Below are positions 45,365 to 55,575 of a stretch of DNA of 64,000 nt, piece by piece. Under the pieces are notes generated by a model. It saw only the letters and a program-made list of their open reading frames with translations. It was not told the origin of the DNA and made no database searches. A program made the position numbers and the translations under genes. Where the stretch lies: positions 2,790,001 through 2,854,000 of the forward strand of contig CM074131.1 of NCBI GenBank assembly GCA_037178625.1, given 5' to 3'. Positions within the stretch are counted from its first letter, which is position 1, and each line of letters opens with the position of its first letter. This DNA comes from Skeletonema tropicum (Eukaryota > Bacillariophyta > Thalassiosirophyceae > Thalassiosirales > Thalassiosiraceae).

Positions 45365-46621
45365 TCAACCTTCCTCACTTCCATCATCATCTTCGTCATC
45401 CGACGCCTCTCTGCCAACAGCAAGAGTAAGAACACCGTCTTCTAATACGAGTGGCATCGACCCTTCCTTTGCTGCCAATTTGGACGCATCATGCAAGTCA
45501 TCCATTGATGAGTGAAATGCCATGTCGACATGTCTGTTGCATAGGACAATGTCCTCGATTCCAGCAGCCGTAGATGATTTCTTCAAAGAAGCTGTATTGG
45601 TGAGCTTGTCCTCAGATGCTATGTCCTCAATGTTCCACTGAAACGCGGGAACATGAGCTTCATCCGACTTGGCATTACTATCGGGATCTTCCCATGTAGT
45701 AGTAAGCTTGCTCACAAGGTCGTCATCTAGAATGACAGCATCCATCGTTGAATGATTTAACCAAATATTCACAAGGAAAGTTATCCTCTTACCAGCGAGA
45801 GCGAAGTCCTCCTTGTCATCTACCTCCTTCTGTTCAACCTTTTGCTTTTTTGTCTGTGGTTCAGAGACATCGTCATCTTCTCTACTCGTAGAAGTGGACA
45901 CACTTGGGAAGTATTCACCAGGCGCTCCATGTAAGAGGCGCCCATCAAAGCTGACATGCTTCCCAAATGATGGATGACTTAGCCAACCTTTCGTAATACT
46001 GCCATTGAGACTCGATTTTTCCACATCTTGTGGTGGAGGACTACGTTTGTCAAGAATCAGAGTCGGGACGCCAACATCGCTCAAATAGGTGATTGTTGCA
46101 ACTCTGGGATGCAAGAATACTCCACTCGCCTGTTCTTCTAGAGCATAGTCAGCATCGAAATGCATACCAACTTCATCATCTTCTTCATCCTCTGAGTCGT
46201 CACCATCATCACCACTTGATTTTTTGGGAGATGGATTACTATCATTTGTTGATTGCTTGTTGTCTAAAACCAATGTCCACCATTCAGCACCACTATTTTT
46301 TGGGTCAAACTTGCCTTCCAGTCCTACGGTATGCGCTTTGAAGATAGTCTGCGCTAGCGACTCAAGTGCACACCTCGGTTTCATCGTAGAAGGGAGGAAA
46401 AAAGTCGATCCAGATGAGTACTCATCACCCTCTGTTGCTCTAGCATTAAATACCAATGCACAATCATTCAAGAAGGATTCGCGCTGAGCAAAAGTGATGG
46501 CCTTTGTGTATGACGCGAATGGGGCACGTGGTACTGGGAATCTATCGGCTTCAGATGAGCCTGGCTTGAAGTCGCTTAGGACAGGGAATCCCTCGTCTAG
46601 GATGAGATCGCTTTCCGCCAT
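45365..46621 (-). CDS. 2OG-Fe(II) dioxygenase-like protein, unknown substrate
   Basis: This is a 418-residue single-exon protein. A double-stranded beta-helix is suggested by HFDADYALEEQASGVFLHPRVATITYLSDVGVPTLILDK, with an H-x-D pair. A distal His follows in FDGRLLHGAPGEYF, and a basic residue in AGKRITFLVNIWLNH. These are the usual iron and 2-oxoglutarate positions, so it may be active. Long acidic inserts (DDGDDSEDEEDDE and the C-terminal DDEDDDGSEEG) suggest a nuclear or cytosolic protein. The ATG at 46621 is preferred over an open upstream extension. No signal peptide. Substrate and close family unknown. Confidence 0.65.
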   Translation of the reverse strand: MAESDLILDEGFPVLSDFKPGSSEADRFPVPRAPFASYTKAITFAQRESFLNDCALVFNARATEGDEYSSGSTFFLPSTMKPRCALESLAQTIFKAHTVGLEGKFDPKNSGAEWWTLVLDNKQSTNDSNPSPKKSSGDDGDDSEDEEDDEVGMHFDADYALEEQASGVFLHPRVATITYLSDVGVPTLILDKRSPPPQDVEKSSLNGSITKGWLSHPSFGKHVSFDGRLLHGAPGEYFPSVSTSTSREDDDVSEPQTKKQKVEQKEVDDKEDFALAGKRITFLVNIWLNHSTMDAVILDDDLVSKLTTTWEDPDSNAKSDEAHVPAFQWNIEDIASEDKLTNTASLKKSSTAAGIEDIVLCNRHVDMAFHSSMDDLHDASKLAAKEGSMPLVLEDGVLTLAVGREASDDEDDDGSEEG

Positions 46622-46947
46622 GATGTCAAGTATTAATGAATGATCCGCGTTGAGGAAGTCGTAGGCGTTACACACCATCAAAGATAATATTATCTATCGG
46701 CAATTTGACATGGCATGTCTTTGTTGGCTTGTGATGGATCGAGTCAATATCAATGGTCAATGGCGGGAGCGAATGACTAAGGAAATAGATCTAAAGATGA
46801 AGTTCTCTATTTTCCATTCATTCAGTCGCACTATCTTACTTTCGACTTGATCGCATCAGCGATGAAGGTTTGCCTCCCTTGCCTCTATCACAGCACCATA
46901 ATATGTAGCAAGAACATATATCCGCTACCTCTAATAACTATCTAACA
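46622..46947. promoter_or_regulatory. Divergent spacer between two dioxygenase-like genes
   Basis: This 326-nt spacer separates the two genes. An ATG near 46862 opens a short hydrophobic frame (MKVCLPCLYH) that might be an unspliced signal exon for the downstream gene; this is not secure. Confidence 0.3.
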
Positions 46948-47769
46948 ATGAACGACTTCAACGCTTGTGGATGCAGGAGAGGCTTGTGCAGAGAAGCCAA
47001 GTCGGCTGGTGGGCATCATCGACGTCTACGCGAAGCAGAGGATAGGACTGCGCCGACATCTAGTATTCTTTCTATCAATCGGAATAGCCAGAACGTCGAT
47101 GCTGCATCCCATCTCCGCAAAGATAATGTCAAAAAGTACACAACTCAATACCCTACCCAGGCTCAACGAGTTCGTTATCATGAACCAGTTTGTGTCATCG
47201 GACATCCGTCGTTAAAGATATACAAGTTCCAACTTCCTCCCCACTTGCTGCATTTGCTTGATCATATCGTCAATGGATGTGATGATTACGCGTCGACTCT
47301 CCCAGGAGGATGGATGACATACCTCTACTCTCTAACAAAGCAAGACATTGCTGTAAGAGACGTCCCTGGAATGTATAAAGCAGCGACACCAATAATCTCT
47401 TACGTCAGAAGCACAATCAAGAGGATGTACAATGCTGAGGTCATCAAGATTGATAGGAATCAGCCGCATGTGCTCCGCTACTCTGCTGAAGGTGGTTGCA
47501 AGCACACTGGTGTCGAGCTTCATCACGATAAATGTAGCCTCACCGCGAACATCATGATGTCAAGATCAAATGCTTATGTTGGAGGAGGAACGTATTTCCC
47601 GGACGCAAAAACAACAGTCAAATTGGAGTTTGGAGAGTTCTTAATCCATCCTGGTGACTTGGTCCATGCTGGCGTCGACATTACACAAGGAACTAGAACT
47701 TTGATGATTCTCTTCACCCATGTAGAAGAACGTGCTTTAAGTGGATCGATGGAGAACACTACATGTTAA
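46948..47769 (+). CDS. Prolyl 4-hydroxylase-like 2OG dioxygenase
   Basis: This is a 273-residue protein. The C-terminal half carries the P4H core: GVELHHDKCSLTANIMMSRSNAYVGGGTYFPD (H-x-D iron ligands), then LEFGEFLIHPGDLVHAGVDITQGTRTLMILF (distal His and 2-oxoglutarate-binding Arg). The N-terminal ~60 residues are basic and low in complexity, with no clear targeting sequence; an upstream exon could supply one. Substrate unknown. It lies head to head with another dioxygenase-like gene, but the two proteins are not close paralogues. Confidence 0.78.
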   Translation: MNDFNACGCRRGLCREAKSAGGHHRRLREAEDRTAPTSSILSINRNSQNVDAASHLRKDNVKKYTTQYPTQAQRVRYHEPVCVIGHPSLKIYKFQLPPHLLHLLDHIVNGCDDYASTLPGGWMTYLYSLTKQDIAVRDVPGMYKAATPIISYVRSTIKRMYNAEVIKIDRNQPHVLRYSAEGGCKHTGVELHHDKCSLTANIMMSRSNAYVGGGTYFPDAKTTVKLEFGEFLIHPGDLVHAGVDITQGTRTLMILFTHVEERALSGSMENTTC

Positions 47770-47846
47770 GATTAGATTGTCGTAGGTAAAACAGAGTAAT
47801 TATTCATAAGATACATCGATTGCAATGCGTGCGCGTTTACATTTAT

Positions 47847-49902
47847 CTACACAAACCAAAGTGCAGCCAAGAGCAATTGCAAAGGCGTATATAGAATGAG
47901 AGCATACTGCTGAGATATATTAGAAGGTAACATCGTAGATGGAGAGAATGCGACGAGTAACAGTATCTTTGCAACCGTCATGATCGCATTCAGCACAAAG
48001 TTCTCTGCAACGATCGAAGCATGTCGTTCCGACAACACTAATATTGCCAACAATGGGGTCCAAAACACGGCAGACGGGAACCCCACAGAGTAATTCGACA
48101 GTAACAAAGGCACATGTAGATAAATACTGATGAGGCAAGTGATGAAACGCAAGCTTTTGCGGCATTCATTTGTTGTGTCAAATTCAGTTCCACTTTCCTT
48201 TTCTTCGCAAGAAGACCGTGAAATGCTACGGCACACAACCCAAGCCACAATCATCATCAATACTCCGATGAAGCTTCGTCCGGTCGTGAGAACCGTACAT
48301 GCGTTGACACATGATGCAGTTAGCACTGTACCAACCACGGTTCCCACGAATACAAACTGAAACTTAAATATATCTCTCAAAGCCAATGATGCCGCCCTAA
48401 CCACCATTGGCAACGCGACCAATATTGCAGGATATATGTACTCGCCGTGAGAAACAAACTTGGATGGTGATGGCATTGTGTATTGAGAGACTGAGTGATG
48501 AAGACGCTCGTGCAAGTTGCTGATAGACCGCAGCAAGTGCTCCATACATCGTGATAAATCAGCATAATGCGAATGGATTGCAGAAGAAGCGACAGAGTTT
48601 GATGCTGTGGTTGATGGAACATGAACTTCAATCGTTAATGCATCAATGCCATGGCTTAGCGCGAAGGAATGTGGTTGGATAGGACCAATTACCAATGCGG
48701 CCACGAAACCAATCCATCCTGCCAAATCAGAAGCGTAATTCTGAAGAGATGTTAATGACGATTTGTCGAGCTTTAACACACTTCCCAAACGAGTAAACAT
48801 GTCGTTTACGCGGACCTCCAACTCTGTTCCGAAAGGATGTGCTCTAATTTCGGAGTTTCCATGATAAATAGATTGTGATTGATCAAACCTTCTACCCCCC
48901 GAAGGATGAGTCTGAAGCGAGTAAAATGTGGCAAATACCAAGTCTAAATTGGGCAATGCACCTCCTGTTCCCTGGGGCAGTATTCGCACTTGTGTGTTGC
49001 CTCGTTTCGTCGTCAATGATTGTTGTTCTTCTTCTTCAACGACATCACTGAGAACAAGAAGAGATCGTATCATTGGAAAGCTATACTCTGGTGGTAGCAG
49101 GATTGACATGATGCTGGGATGATGCGTCATCACTGTCACTTCCCAAGTAGGAAGTGATGAATTTGTCGACAACGGTAGTCAAATTTGTTTTCTGCTGACA
49201 AGAATAAGTAGTAGCATTCTCATCTTGAGCTGTATTGCTCACTGCAGTAGGTGATACAATGTATACAATCTTTGTTAACCACGGTGCATCCTTGCGACTG
49301 CTCAATTTTTGAATCATGTGTAACATGGATGCATTGAGATCACTTGAATCATACCATCCCATGATTTTCTGGTGGTGGTTGTTGCGTTCACCAGTCGTAG
49401 CTTGACATTCACCAGTCTGCTGATGCTGCTCACCAACCACAATAACAATAGCCTCCGCAGAATCAATCATTGGTCCCATTGCAGGCATGATTCTCGCAAC
49501 ATCCAACACCACATCCTCTGTCGCTTCATGACGAAGGCACTCAACCGACGTGTGCGAAATGGGCAATCTGTCTGAATAAATGGCATCGCATAGCCCAGCA
49601 TCAACATTGTCATCGGACAATACCGACAATCCCACTCTCTTCAACGGATAACTCTCCACCTGATGTCGATGGACATCCAATCCATTCTCATCAATATAAC
49701 TCCCACGGCATTTGAGTTCACCGGTGATAATTGAGACGATGGGATGAAGTGCCGTCCAGATGATGCCGAGTAGGTACGGGATGGTGAGGAGGAGGGGGAT
49801 GAGACGGCGTAGTAGTTTCTCACGTTTTTGTTGGCGGAGATGTTCGGTGAGTGGGTCTATTTTGATGGTGTTGCTGGACGTATTAGTGGTAGCGGAGGCC
49901 AT
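47847..49902 (-). CDS. GPAA1: GPI transamidase component GAA1
   Basis: This is a subunit of the ER complex that attaches GPI anchors. It starts MASATTNTSSNTIKID, then a membrane helix LIPLLLTIPYLLGIIWTAL followed by RGSYIDENGLD, like the TYISENAL luminal start of the family. Further on come LPNLDLVFATFYS, SHGIDALTIEVHVP and ISNLHERLHHSVSQYTMPSPSKFVSHGEYIYPAILVALPMV, then several C-terminal helices, as in GAA1. The frame moves by one base between SYLGSDSDDAS and LPPEYSFPMIRSLLVLSD (about 49095-49120). No GT-AG intron of the right length fits, so an extra base is likely. Length is about 684 residues. Confidence 0.83.
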
Positions 49903-50169
49903 GGTTGACTCGGCTGATTTTTATGTTTTATGTGAATGGTGAATGAGACTTTAGTTCGTGACTCGAGTTTCACGACTGGTGACAGATACTCGTGACTATA
50001 GTGACTCGAGTCAATCGAAAATCAGATAATAAATACGCGATGGTGTCCGCTTCCTCTCCTACGCAGCAACGCCCTAATCGACAAAGGCGACAGCAGCAGG
50101 GTTTATCTATTTTGATGGCGTTGCTGGCGTTATCTAGTAGCGGTTGCGGACGCCATGGTGGATGTCTTG

Positions 50170-50273
50170 ATTTTTTCAGTTTTTGGACTCGTGACTGCAC
50201 GTTTTTCAACTCGTGACTGCACTTTTTCTGCAGTCACGAGTTCAAAAAGTGCAGTCACGAGTTGAAAAAATCA
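50170..50273. repeat. Imperfect palindrome of CTCGTGACTGCA repeats
   Basis: Left and right halves of this 104-bp stretch are imperfect reverse complements. Each carries the motif ACTCGTGACTGCAC twice, with GATTTTTTCA at both ends. It lies between two partial copies of neighbouring gene starts. Confidence 0.7.
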
Positions 50274-50599
50274 AATCATTATCGACGATGATGGCCGCTT
50301 CCTCCTTGCTGTGGCTACAACGAACAACAACAAGGGCAACAACAGCGCTCCAGGTTGCATACCAAAACGCTGCAAAACAAACATTCAACAATGAACTGCA
50401 CTTTTCAACGTGACTGCACTTTTCAACTCGTGACTCGATTTATTAGAAAAATAAAATCAGACACATAAACGACGATGATGGCCGCTTTCCTCCTACGCAG
50501 CCACGCCCTACAGCGACAAAAGCGACAACGCAGCAGGGTCTGTCTATTTTGATGGTGTTGCTGGCGGTAGTAGCGGTTGCGGACGCTTGGTATTAAGTT

Positions 50600-50666
50600 T
50601 TTCAACTCGTGACTGCACTTTTTCTGCAGGTGTCACCTACAGAAAAAGTGCAGTCACGAGTTGAAA
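50600..50666. repeat. Near-perfect long palindrome, 33-bp arms
   Basis: The arms begin TTTCAACTCGTGACTGCAC, pair over 33 bp with a single mismatch, and have one central base. It is the second of two palindromes built from the same motif in this spacer. Such structures form hairpins or cruciforms and can trigger local rearrangement. Confidence 0.9.
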
Positions 50667-50891
50667 TATCAAATCATTATCATCGACGATGATGGCCGCT
50701 TCCGTTCCTACGCAGCCACGCCCTATATCGACAAAGACGACAACAGCGCTGCTTACGACGGGACCGTTGGCCAGGTTGCATACCAAAACGTTGCAAAACA
50801 ATTAAACATTCAACAAACTGAACTTTTCAACTCGTGACTCGATTTACTCGAAAAATAAACTCATAAATCATAAACGTAAACATCAACGACG

Positions 50892-51878
50892 ATGATGGCC
50901 GCTTCCTCTCCTACGCAGCCACGCCCTACAGCGACAAGGGCAACAACAGCGCTGCTTACACTCGCAACAGCATTATTTCTCGGAGTCATTGCACGCCATA
51001 ATCTTCGGGGGGACATATCGTCAAAACCTCTTCGCTCATTCACAAAAAGTTCTTCTCAGAATTATGAGCTGCTTGACACGACGGGACCGTTGGCTAGATT
51101 GCATGCCAACAACGTTGCAAAACAACCATCCAACAATAACAACGGCAATAATAATAAGTACTTTGTCTTTTTACAGAAATTTCCGTTAGAAAATACATGG
51201 CAAATGATCTTTCATACCGAAGTGGTTGTCTGTCCTCGAAGTACATTTGATGATCATACGGACTTTTTGTCGACACTCGATCAGTTGGTGGACAAATTAT
51301 CACCTCCCAATAACAATAACAACAGCGATGACACCACTAAAGGTGTTCCATTTGCACCAGTCCCAAAAGAGCAATGGACACTCCAATCCAATTCCAACTG
51401 CATCCAACTCGGATACGGGGGTGACACATGTCCCACCACCTGTTGCGGATCACCACACGGAAGTGACAATACGAATTATGCATTGAACTCTCGACAGGCT
51501 GTGATTGGTAATGCCATGGGTGAGGCTAAAGAATTATTTGTGTATGGGGTTAGTGATGGTGTGAGTGGAATGGATGCCTATCGAGCTGTCTGTGGGGGTG
51601 ATGATGATGCTATGCCGACATGTGTCTCACATTGGGCAGGGACAGATTACAACCCACTCACGAATAATTGTAACACGTTTACATCGACCATTTTGAAGTG
51701 TGTGTATGGGTTGAGTGATGCCAAGCCTAATTTGGGGATTTCGGATTTGGTGACTGTGGAGTGTCCGATGGAGAAGAGGGGTAGTGATGGGATGGATGTA
51801 CCGATGTGTTTGATTCCTGTGCCGCCGACTAGTTTGAGTGATGGTGGTGATGAGATGGACATGAAAGAGGTGGAGTGA
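50892..51878 (+). CDS. PPPDE-like (papain-fold) peptidase with membrane anchor
   Basis: This is a 328-residue single-exon protein. After MMAASSPTQPRPTATRA an uncleaved signal or anchor follows (LLTLATALFLGVIA). The soluble part has FHTEVVVCP with a candidate catalytic His, and YNPLTNNCNTFTSTIL with a candidate catalytic Cys in the NNCN motif. This is the PPPDE desumoylase/deubiquitinase pattern. Asparagine runs separate the elements. The fold call rests mainly on these two motifs; family members remove SUMO or ubiquitin. The gene's 5' end has been copied several times upstream and its 3' end once downstream. Confidence 0.65.
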   Translation: MMAASSPTQPRPTATRATTALLTLATALFLGVIARHNLRGDISSKPLRSFTKSSSQNYELLDTTGPLARLHANNVAKQPSNNNNGNNNKYFVFLQKFPLENTWQMIFHTEVVVCPRSTFDDHTDFLSTLDQLVDKLSPPNNNNNSDDTTKGVPFAPVPKEQWTLQSNSNCIQLGYGGDTCPTTCCGSPHGSDNTNYALNSRQAVIGNAMGEAKELFVYGVSDGVSGMDAYRAVCGGDDDAMPTCVSHWAGTDYNPLTNNCNTFTSTILKCVYGLSDAKPNLGISDLVTVECPMEKRGSDGMDVPMCLIPVPPTSLSDGGDEMDMKEVE

Positions 51879-52500
51879 GCGAGATATTATGTTCCTCTAT
51901 GCTGCGATACTGGGCAAGTAATGAGAAGATGTGAATTAGATTAAAAAGATTGAGAAAGTAAATGGTGTGTAGAGTTTGAGTGATGGTGATGACGAGATAG
52001 CCTTGAAAAAGGTGGAGTTACAAGATGTAATCCTACGATCTCTATGCTAATGGGTACGCAAGAGAATATGTGAAGTAAGATAAAGGTAGTGAAATGTAAC
52101 TTACCAATACCTGATGGAAATATATACAATGATCTTGATGCAAACGATGAGGATGGGGCTCAAACTAAGGGTCTTCGGTTAACACGGTTTTCTACAAAGA
52201 ATATATAAAATGAAGGCAAAACGGTTGCCTGAACAGTTCTCTATTTGCAAATGCTTAGCAATGTTTGTGGTGAGAGGTGTGTGCGTGTGGGGGTCATGTT
52301 TTTCACTAAATCGAACAAGTGATGTAAGAAGAAGACGTCCAAGTTACTCCAACAATTTTGTCACTCCTCTCTGAAAATATGATCCAAAAATGATCGCGAT
52401 ATGATCCAAAAATGATCGCAATATTTCTCTCTATTTCGCAATCTTCGGTGTGTTGGGGTTTTCTTGGTTCTTTGAGCAATCCGATTCCGATGTAAATCAC
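51879..52500. other. Spacer with a duplicated PPPDE 3' end and a short tandem repeat
   Basis: From about 51965 to 52095 the sequence repeats, with divergence, the end of the PPPDE gene and its 3' flank (GAGTTTGAGTGATGGTGATG, then AAGGTGGAG). Near 52376-52425 a ~20-bp unit (ATATGATCCAAAAATGATCG) is repeated twice. No gene is seen. Confidence 0.6.
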
Positions 52501-55500
52501 TCAATTTCCTCTATTGAAACCTTCTTGTTTTATTGATTTCTCCTGCTCGCGTTGCATCAGTCTTGCAACCGTTTGGAATTTTTCTTGAAGCCGCCTATTC
52601 GCAGAGCATTCACTCCTTAACTCATCTACCTGAATTTGCAATGCCCGCCTGGCAGCTGACAAGTCGAAGATGTCTGCAAGCTCACTGTTGCTCTCTCCCT
52701 CGGATATTTTATGAAGCTCTCGACGAAGGTATATATGGAAGTCGTCAACGAAGGGGAGCATAAAGTAACAGTTGAACTTGGTAATGGCACTTTTGCAAAA
52801 AGCCTCTCTCCATTGCTGTACAATGTGTTGCACCAACCCTCCTACAACGAGATTGGTTCTACTCGAATCCCGAGTGCACAAAGCTTCTTCCATAAGTTGA
52901 ACGAGATTCGCATAATCTCTCTCCCGGTTGTCCTCGATGTCTTCCATCGGGGTCAATGCGGCGTCTTCTCTGTTGGAAACGACACCCTTCTTGCCCTTGC
53001 TAGTATCCTCCACCTGCTTTGGTTGGCTCTTCTTGGCTTGCTCGACAGCAACCTGATACACTGACACAATATCTTTTTGGTCGGGAAGTGCTCTACGAAG
53101 TGCACCGCCGCCACGCTCTTGCAAATCCCAAGTGACGAATCTGGTCATGGAGGTCAAGTCATCACGGCAGCGAATCATAGTATTATCAGAACAATCCTGG
53201 ACAAATTGATCAAACAATGTTCGTACTAGTTGCCTGAACTGAGGATTCTGTGTAATATCAGTGCTGAAACCCTCGCTACTGGGCGGCCCATCACGTAAAT
53301 ACTGATACGACGCAGCCTTCCTTTCGTGTTTTTGTCGGATCATGTATTCACTCACTGGACAAAGCCTACCCATAATGTGTCCAATACGTAAACGGAAGGC
53401 ATCCAAGAGAGGATCAAATGATATTTGAGCCTTCTCCAAAGCGATGACACACGCAGCTCTGAGAAAATTGACACCATCATGTGTCTCTCCGATACCGGCG
53501 GCGTTTGCAATTTCATCCTCGGTAATTGTGGGAAGTCGAAGGCATCTAGTCGCGAGATTGAATTCACGCAACGCACGATGGTATTGAGAACCTCCATACA
53601 ATCTGTGCTGTGTATTTCCCACTTCAGCTTGGAGCAAATGTTCCCACGTTCTTTCCGATACTGACATTGGGCATCCTTGGATGTCTATAATTGTGGAAGG
53701 AGAAACACTTGGAGTTAGCACAATCACTTCTCGTGGCAAGACGTAAGTGGAAAATAACCTAAGCAACAAAACTTACCAGCAAAAGATCCAGCAGCCAAAT
53801 TTTCTTGTTCCAGAGTCTCTCCATAGGAATTGGCAGGAGCAATAATACTACCTTGGATTGAGTCTTTCAAGGCTTTACAGAAGTCATCACAGAACGCATC
53901 CGCATTGTCTTTGAGTCTCTCGAGAGAAATTGCGTCGAGCTCTTTTTGACATGCTTTGAGCCGTCTCTCGGCTGAAATGTACTCTGCCTTGAGCAATGGG
54001 ACAATCTTGGCGACATTACGTCTATAGCATTCGTCAACTCTCCTCTCCAAGAATCCTCGCAGCCGACTGATACCGACTTTTGGCAACAGAGCTTTTGGGT
54101 TCTGACCGTTTTTCAGTCTTCTCACCCTACTCCAAACTAGCTCTCGATCAGAATCTTCCTTCTCGGCACACGCTGCAACAAACTCATCGTCATCTTCAAA
54201 TCTGTTATCATCGTAATCGTCCATATCACCTCTATGGACTCTCCCGCTGGGAACAGACGTATAAAAAGGACCACCTAGTTTGTGAGGAGAAAGCTGGTCA
54301 GTAATCCTCGCCCCAATAAAGTCCATCACATCTTTAGGAGATCCAAATTGAGGTAATTTGGTATCAAGCTTTGTATTAACAATCACAGTACGAGAAAGGT
54401 CCGGATCTGCTTTCTGTACAATCTCCCTTGTAATCCCATGCTTCCAATCCATAGTGTCCTCAACACAAAGGATGATGTAATCTTGACATTTCATCTTGTC
54501 CACTACAAGTCGTTCCGCTTCCTTTGCGGCCGCTTGCAAAGCCCTTTGCTGCATATTTGCACCACCATTCTTCCTCACACGTGGCGCTGAAATTAAACCA
54601 GGAGTATCAATCAAGATCATGTTCGGACAATACTTGTATTCCATCCTAACATTGATCTCTCTAGAATCAAAGCTCCTCACTGGATCTCTCTCCAACCTGC
54701 GATTCTCAGCCTCAATATATTCTTGTATTTCAGTTAGGGACTTGGGTCTCTCAATACCATCATCGCCTTGTAGGAAGCATCGCGGATGAGCACATCTGGG
54801 ATTGTACTGCATGCGCAACGCCACTGGACGTCTCGTTTTGGTGCCTCCCCCAACTTGGTTAAATTGGAACCCCATGAGAGCTTCAATGAGAGCAGATTTA
54901 CCAGACGATTGATGTCCGACTACAACGACGGCTGGGGCATCAAATGGTTTTTGAAAGTCCTGTGAAAGGGAAGCAAGTGAAGAAGTAAAACCGACACAAA
55001 TAATGAGTGACATGTGTGCCATCAAGAAGATACACAATGTGATGTGCCATCAACTTCAACTTGATGGCATGTTTGCCATCAACTTGATGGCATGTGTGCC
55101 ATCAACACAATAAGTCAAACTCACCTGTGCCAAACTGTGCAATAAGTTGTAGGCATCATACAGCGCTCCCTTTTCAGTACTGCTACTATGTTGACCATCA
55201 CCATCATCTTCGGCATAGTCATCCATAAGATTATTCACCCCTTCATCATAATCGTCTTCACCCCCCTCTGAAACATCAATTCCATCAAACTCATCCTCTG
55301 GATAATCCACATCAAGATAATCCAATTCATCCTGTCCATCAAGGCCATTGTCAATTTCCTCTTTATCGTCAAAGAGTAAATTGACATCATTATCCAGATC
55401 TAAAAAGTCATCGTAATATGCCGATTGACTTCGTGATGGGCCATTTGAGGCCGGACCCCCTACCGACCCCGCGTGATGGCCGATTACTCGAGGCGGCATA

Positions 55501-55575
55501 GCCCCGAAGACACAACGCCAAGACGAGACCAACGCCGAATACTATTCGGAGAATGGAACGGTGCGTTTGTTTCAT
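52501..55575 (-). CDS. DRP5B: Plastid-division dynamin DRP5B/ARC5 with N-terminal signal peptide
   Basis: Four exons (55464-55575, 55125-55399, 53777-54959, 52501-53684) join in frame to 917 residues, with GT-AG introns of 64, 165 and 92 nt. The GTPase domain has GHQSSGKSALIEALMGFQFNQVGGGTKTRRP, IDTPGLISAP and NTKLDTKLPQF. Downstream, MRLYGG-type RLYGGSQYHRALREF and TITEDEIANAAGI...HDGVNFLRAACVIA align closely with Arabidopsis ARC5. This protein constricts the outer plastid envelope. The first exon encodes a signal peptide, MKQTHRSILRIVFGVGLVLA, then LCLRGYAASSNRPSRG. The alternative start, MPPRVIGHH at 55499, skips that exon. The second exon is very acidic. Confidence 0.88.
55061..55105. repeat. 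Two adjacent 22-bp palindromes inside a DRP5B intron
   Basis: TTGATGGCATGTTTGCCATCAA (55061-55082) and a copy with one change (55084-55105) each form a 9-bp stem with a 4-base loop. Half copies occur nearby in the same 165-nt intron. They could form hairpins in the pre-mRNA. Confidence 0.8.

Larger units (their letters stand above)
49903..50888. repeat. Rearranged duplicate block of GPAA1 and PPPDE 5' ends with palindromes
   Basis: The spacer between the divergent GPAA1 and PPPDE genes contains four partial copies of the PPPDE start (ATGATGGCCGCTTCC-like) near 50041, 50288, 50474 and 50690. Two copies of the antisense GPAA1 start (TCTATTTTGATGGYGTTGCTGG) lie near 50105 and 50545. Copies are truncated or internally deleted, and the motif CTCGTGACTGCACTTTTT recurs in both orientations between them. 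None has a full reading frame. The real starts are 49902 (-) and 50892 (+). Confidence 0.8.
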
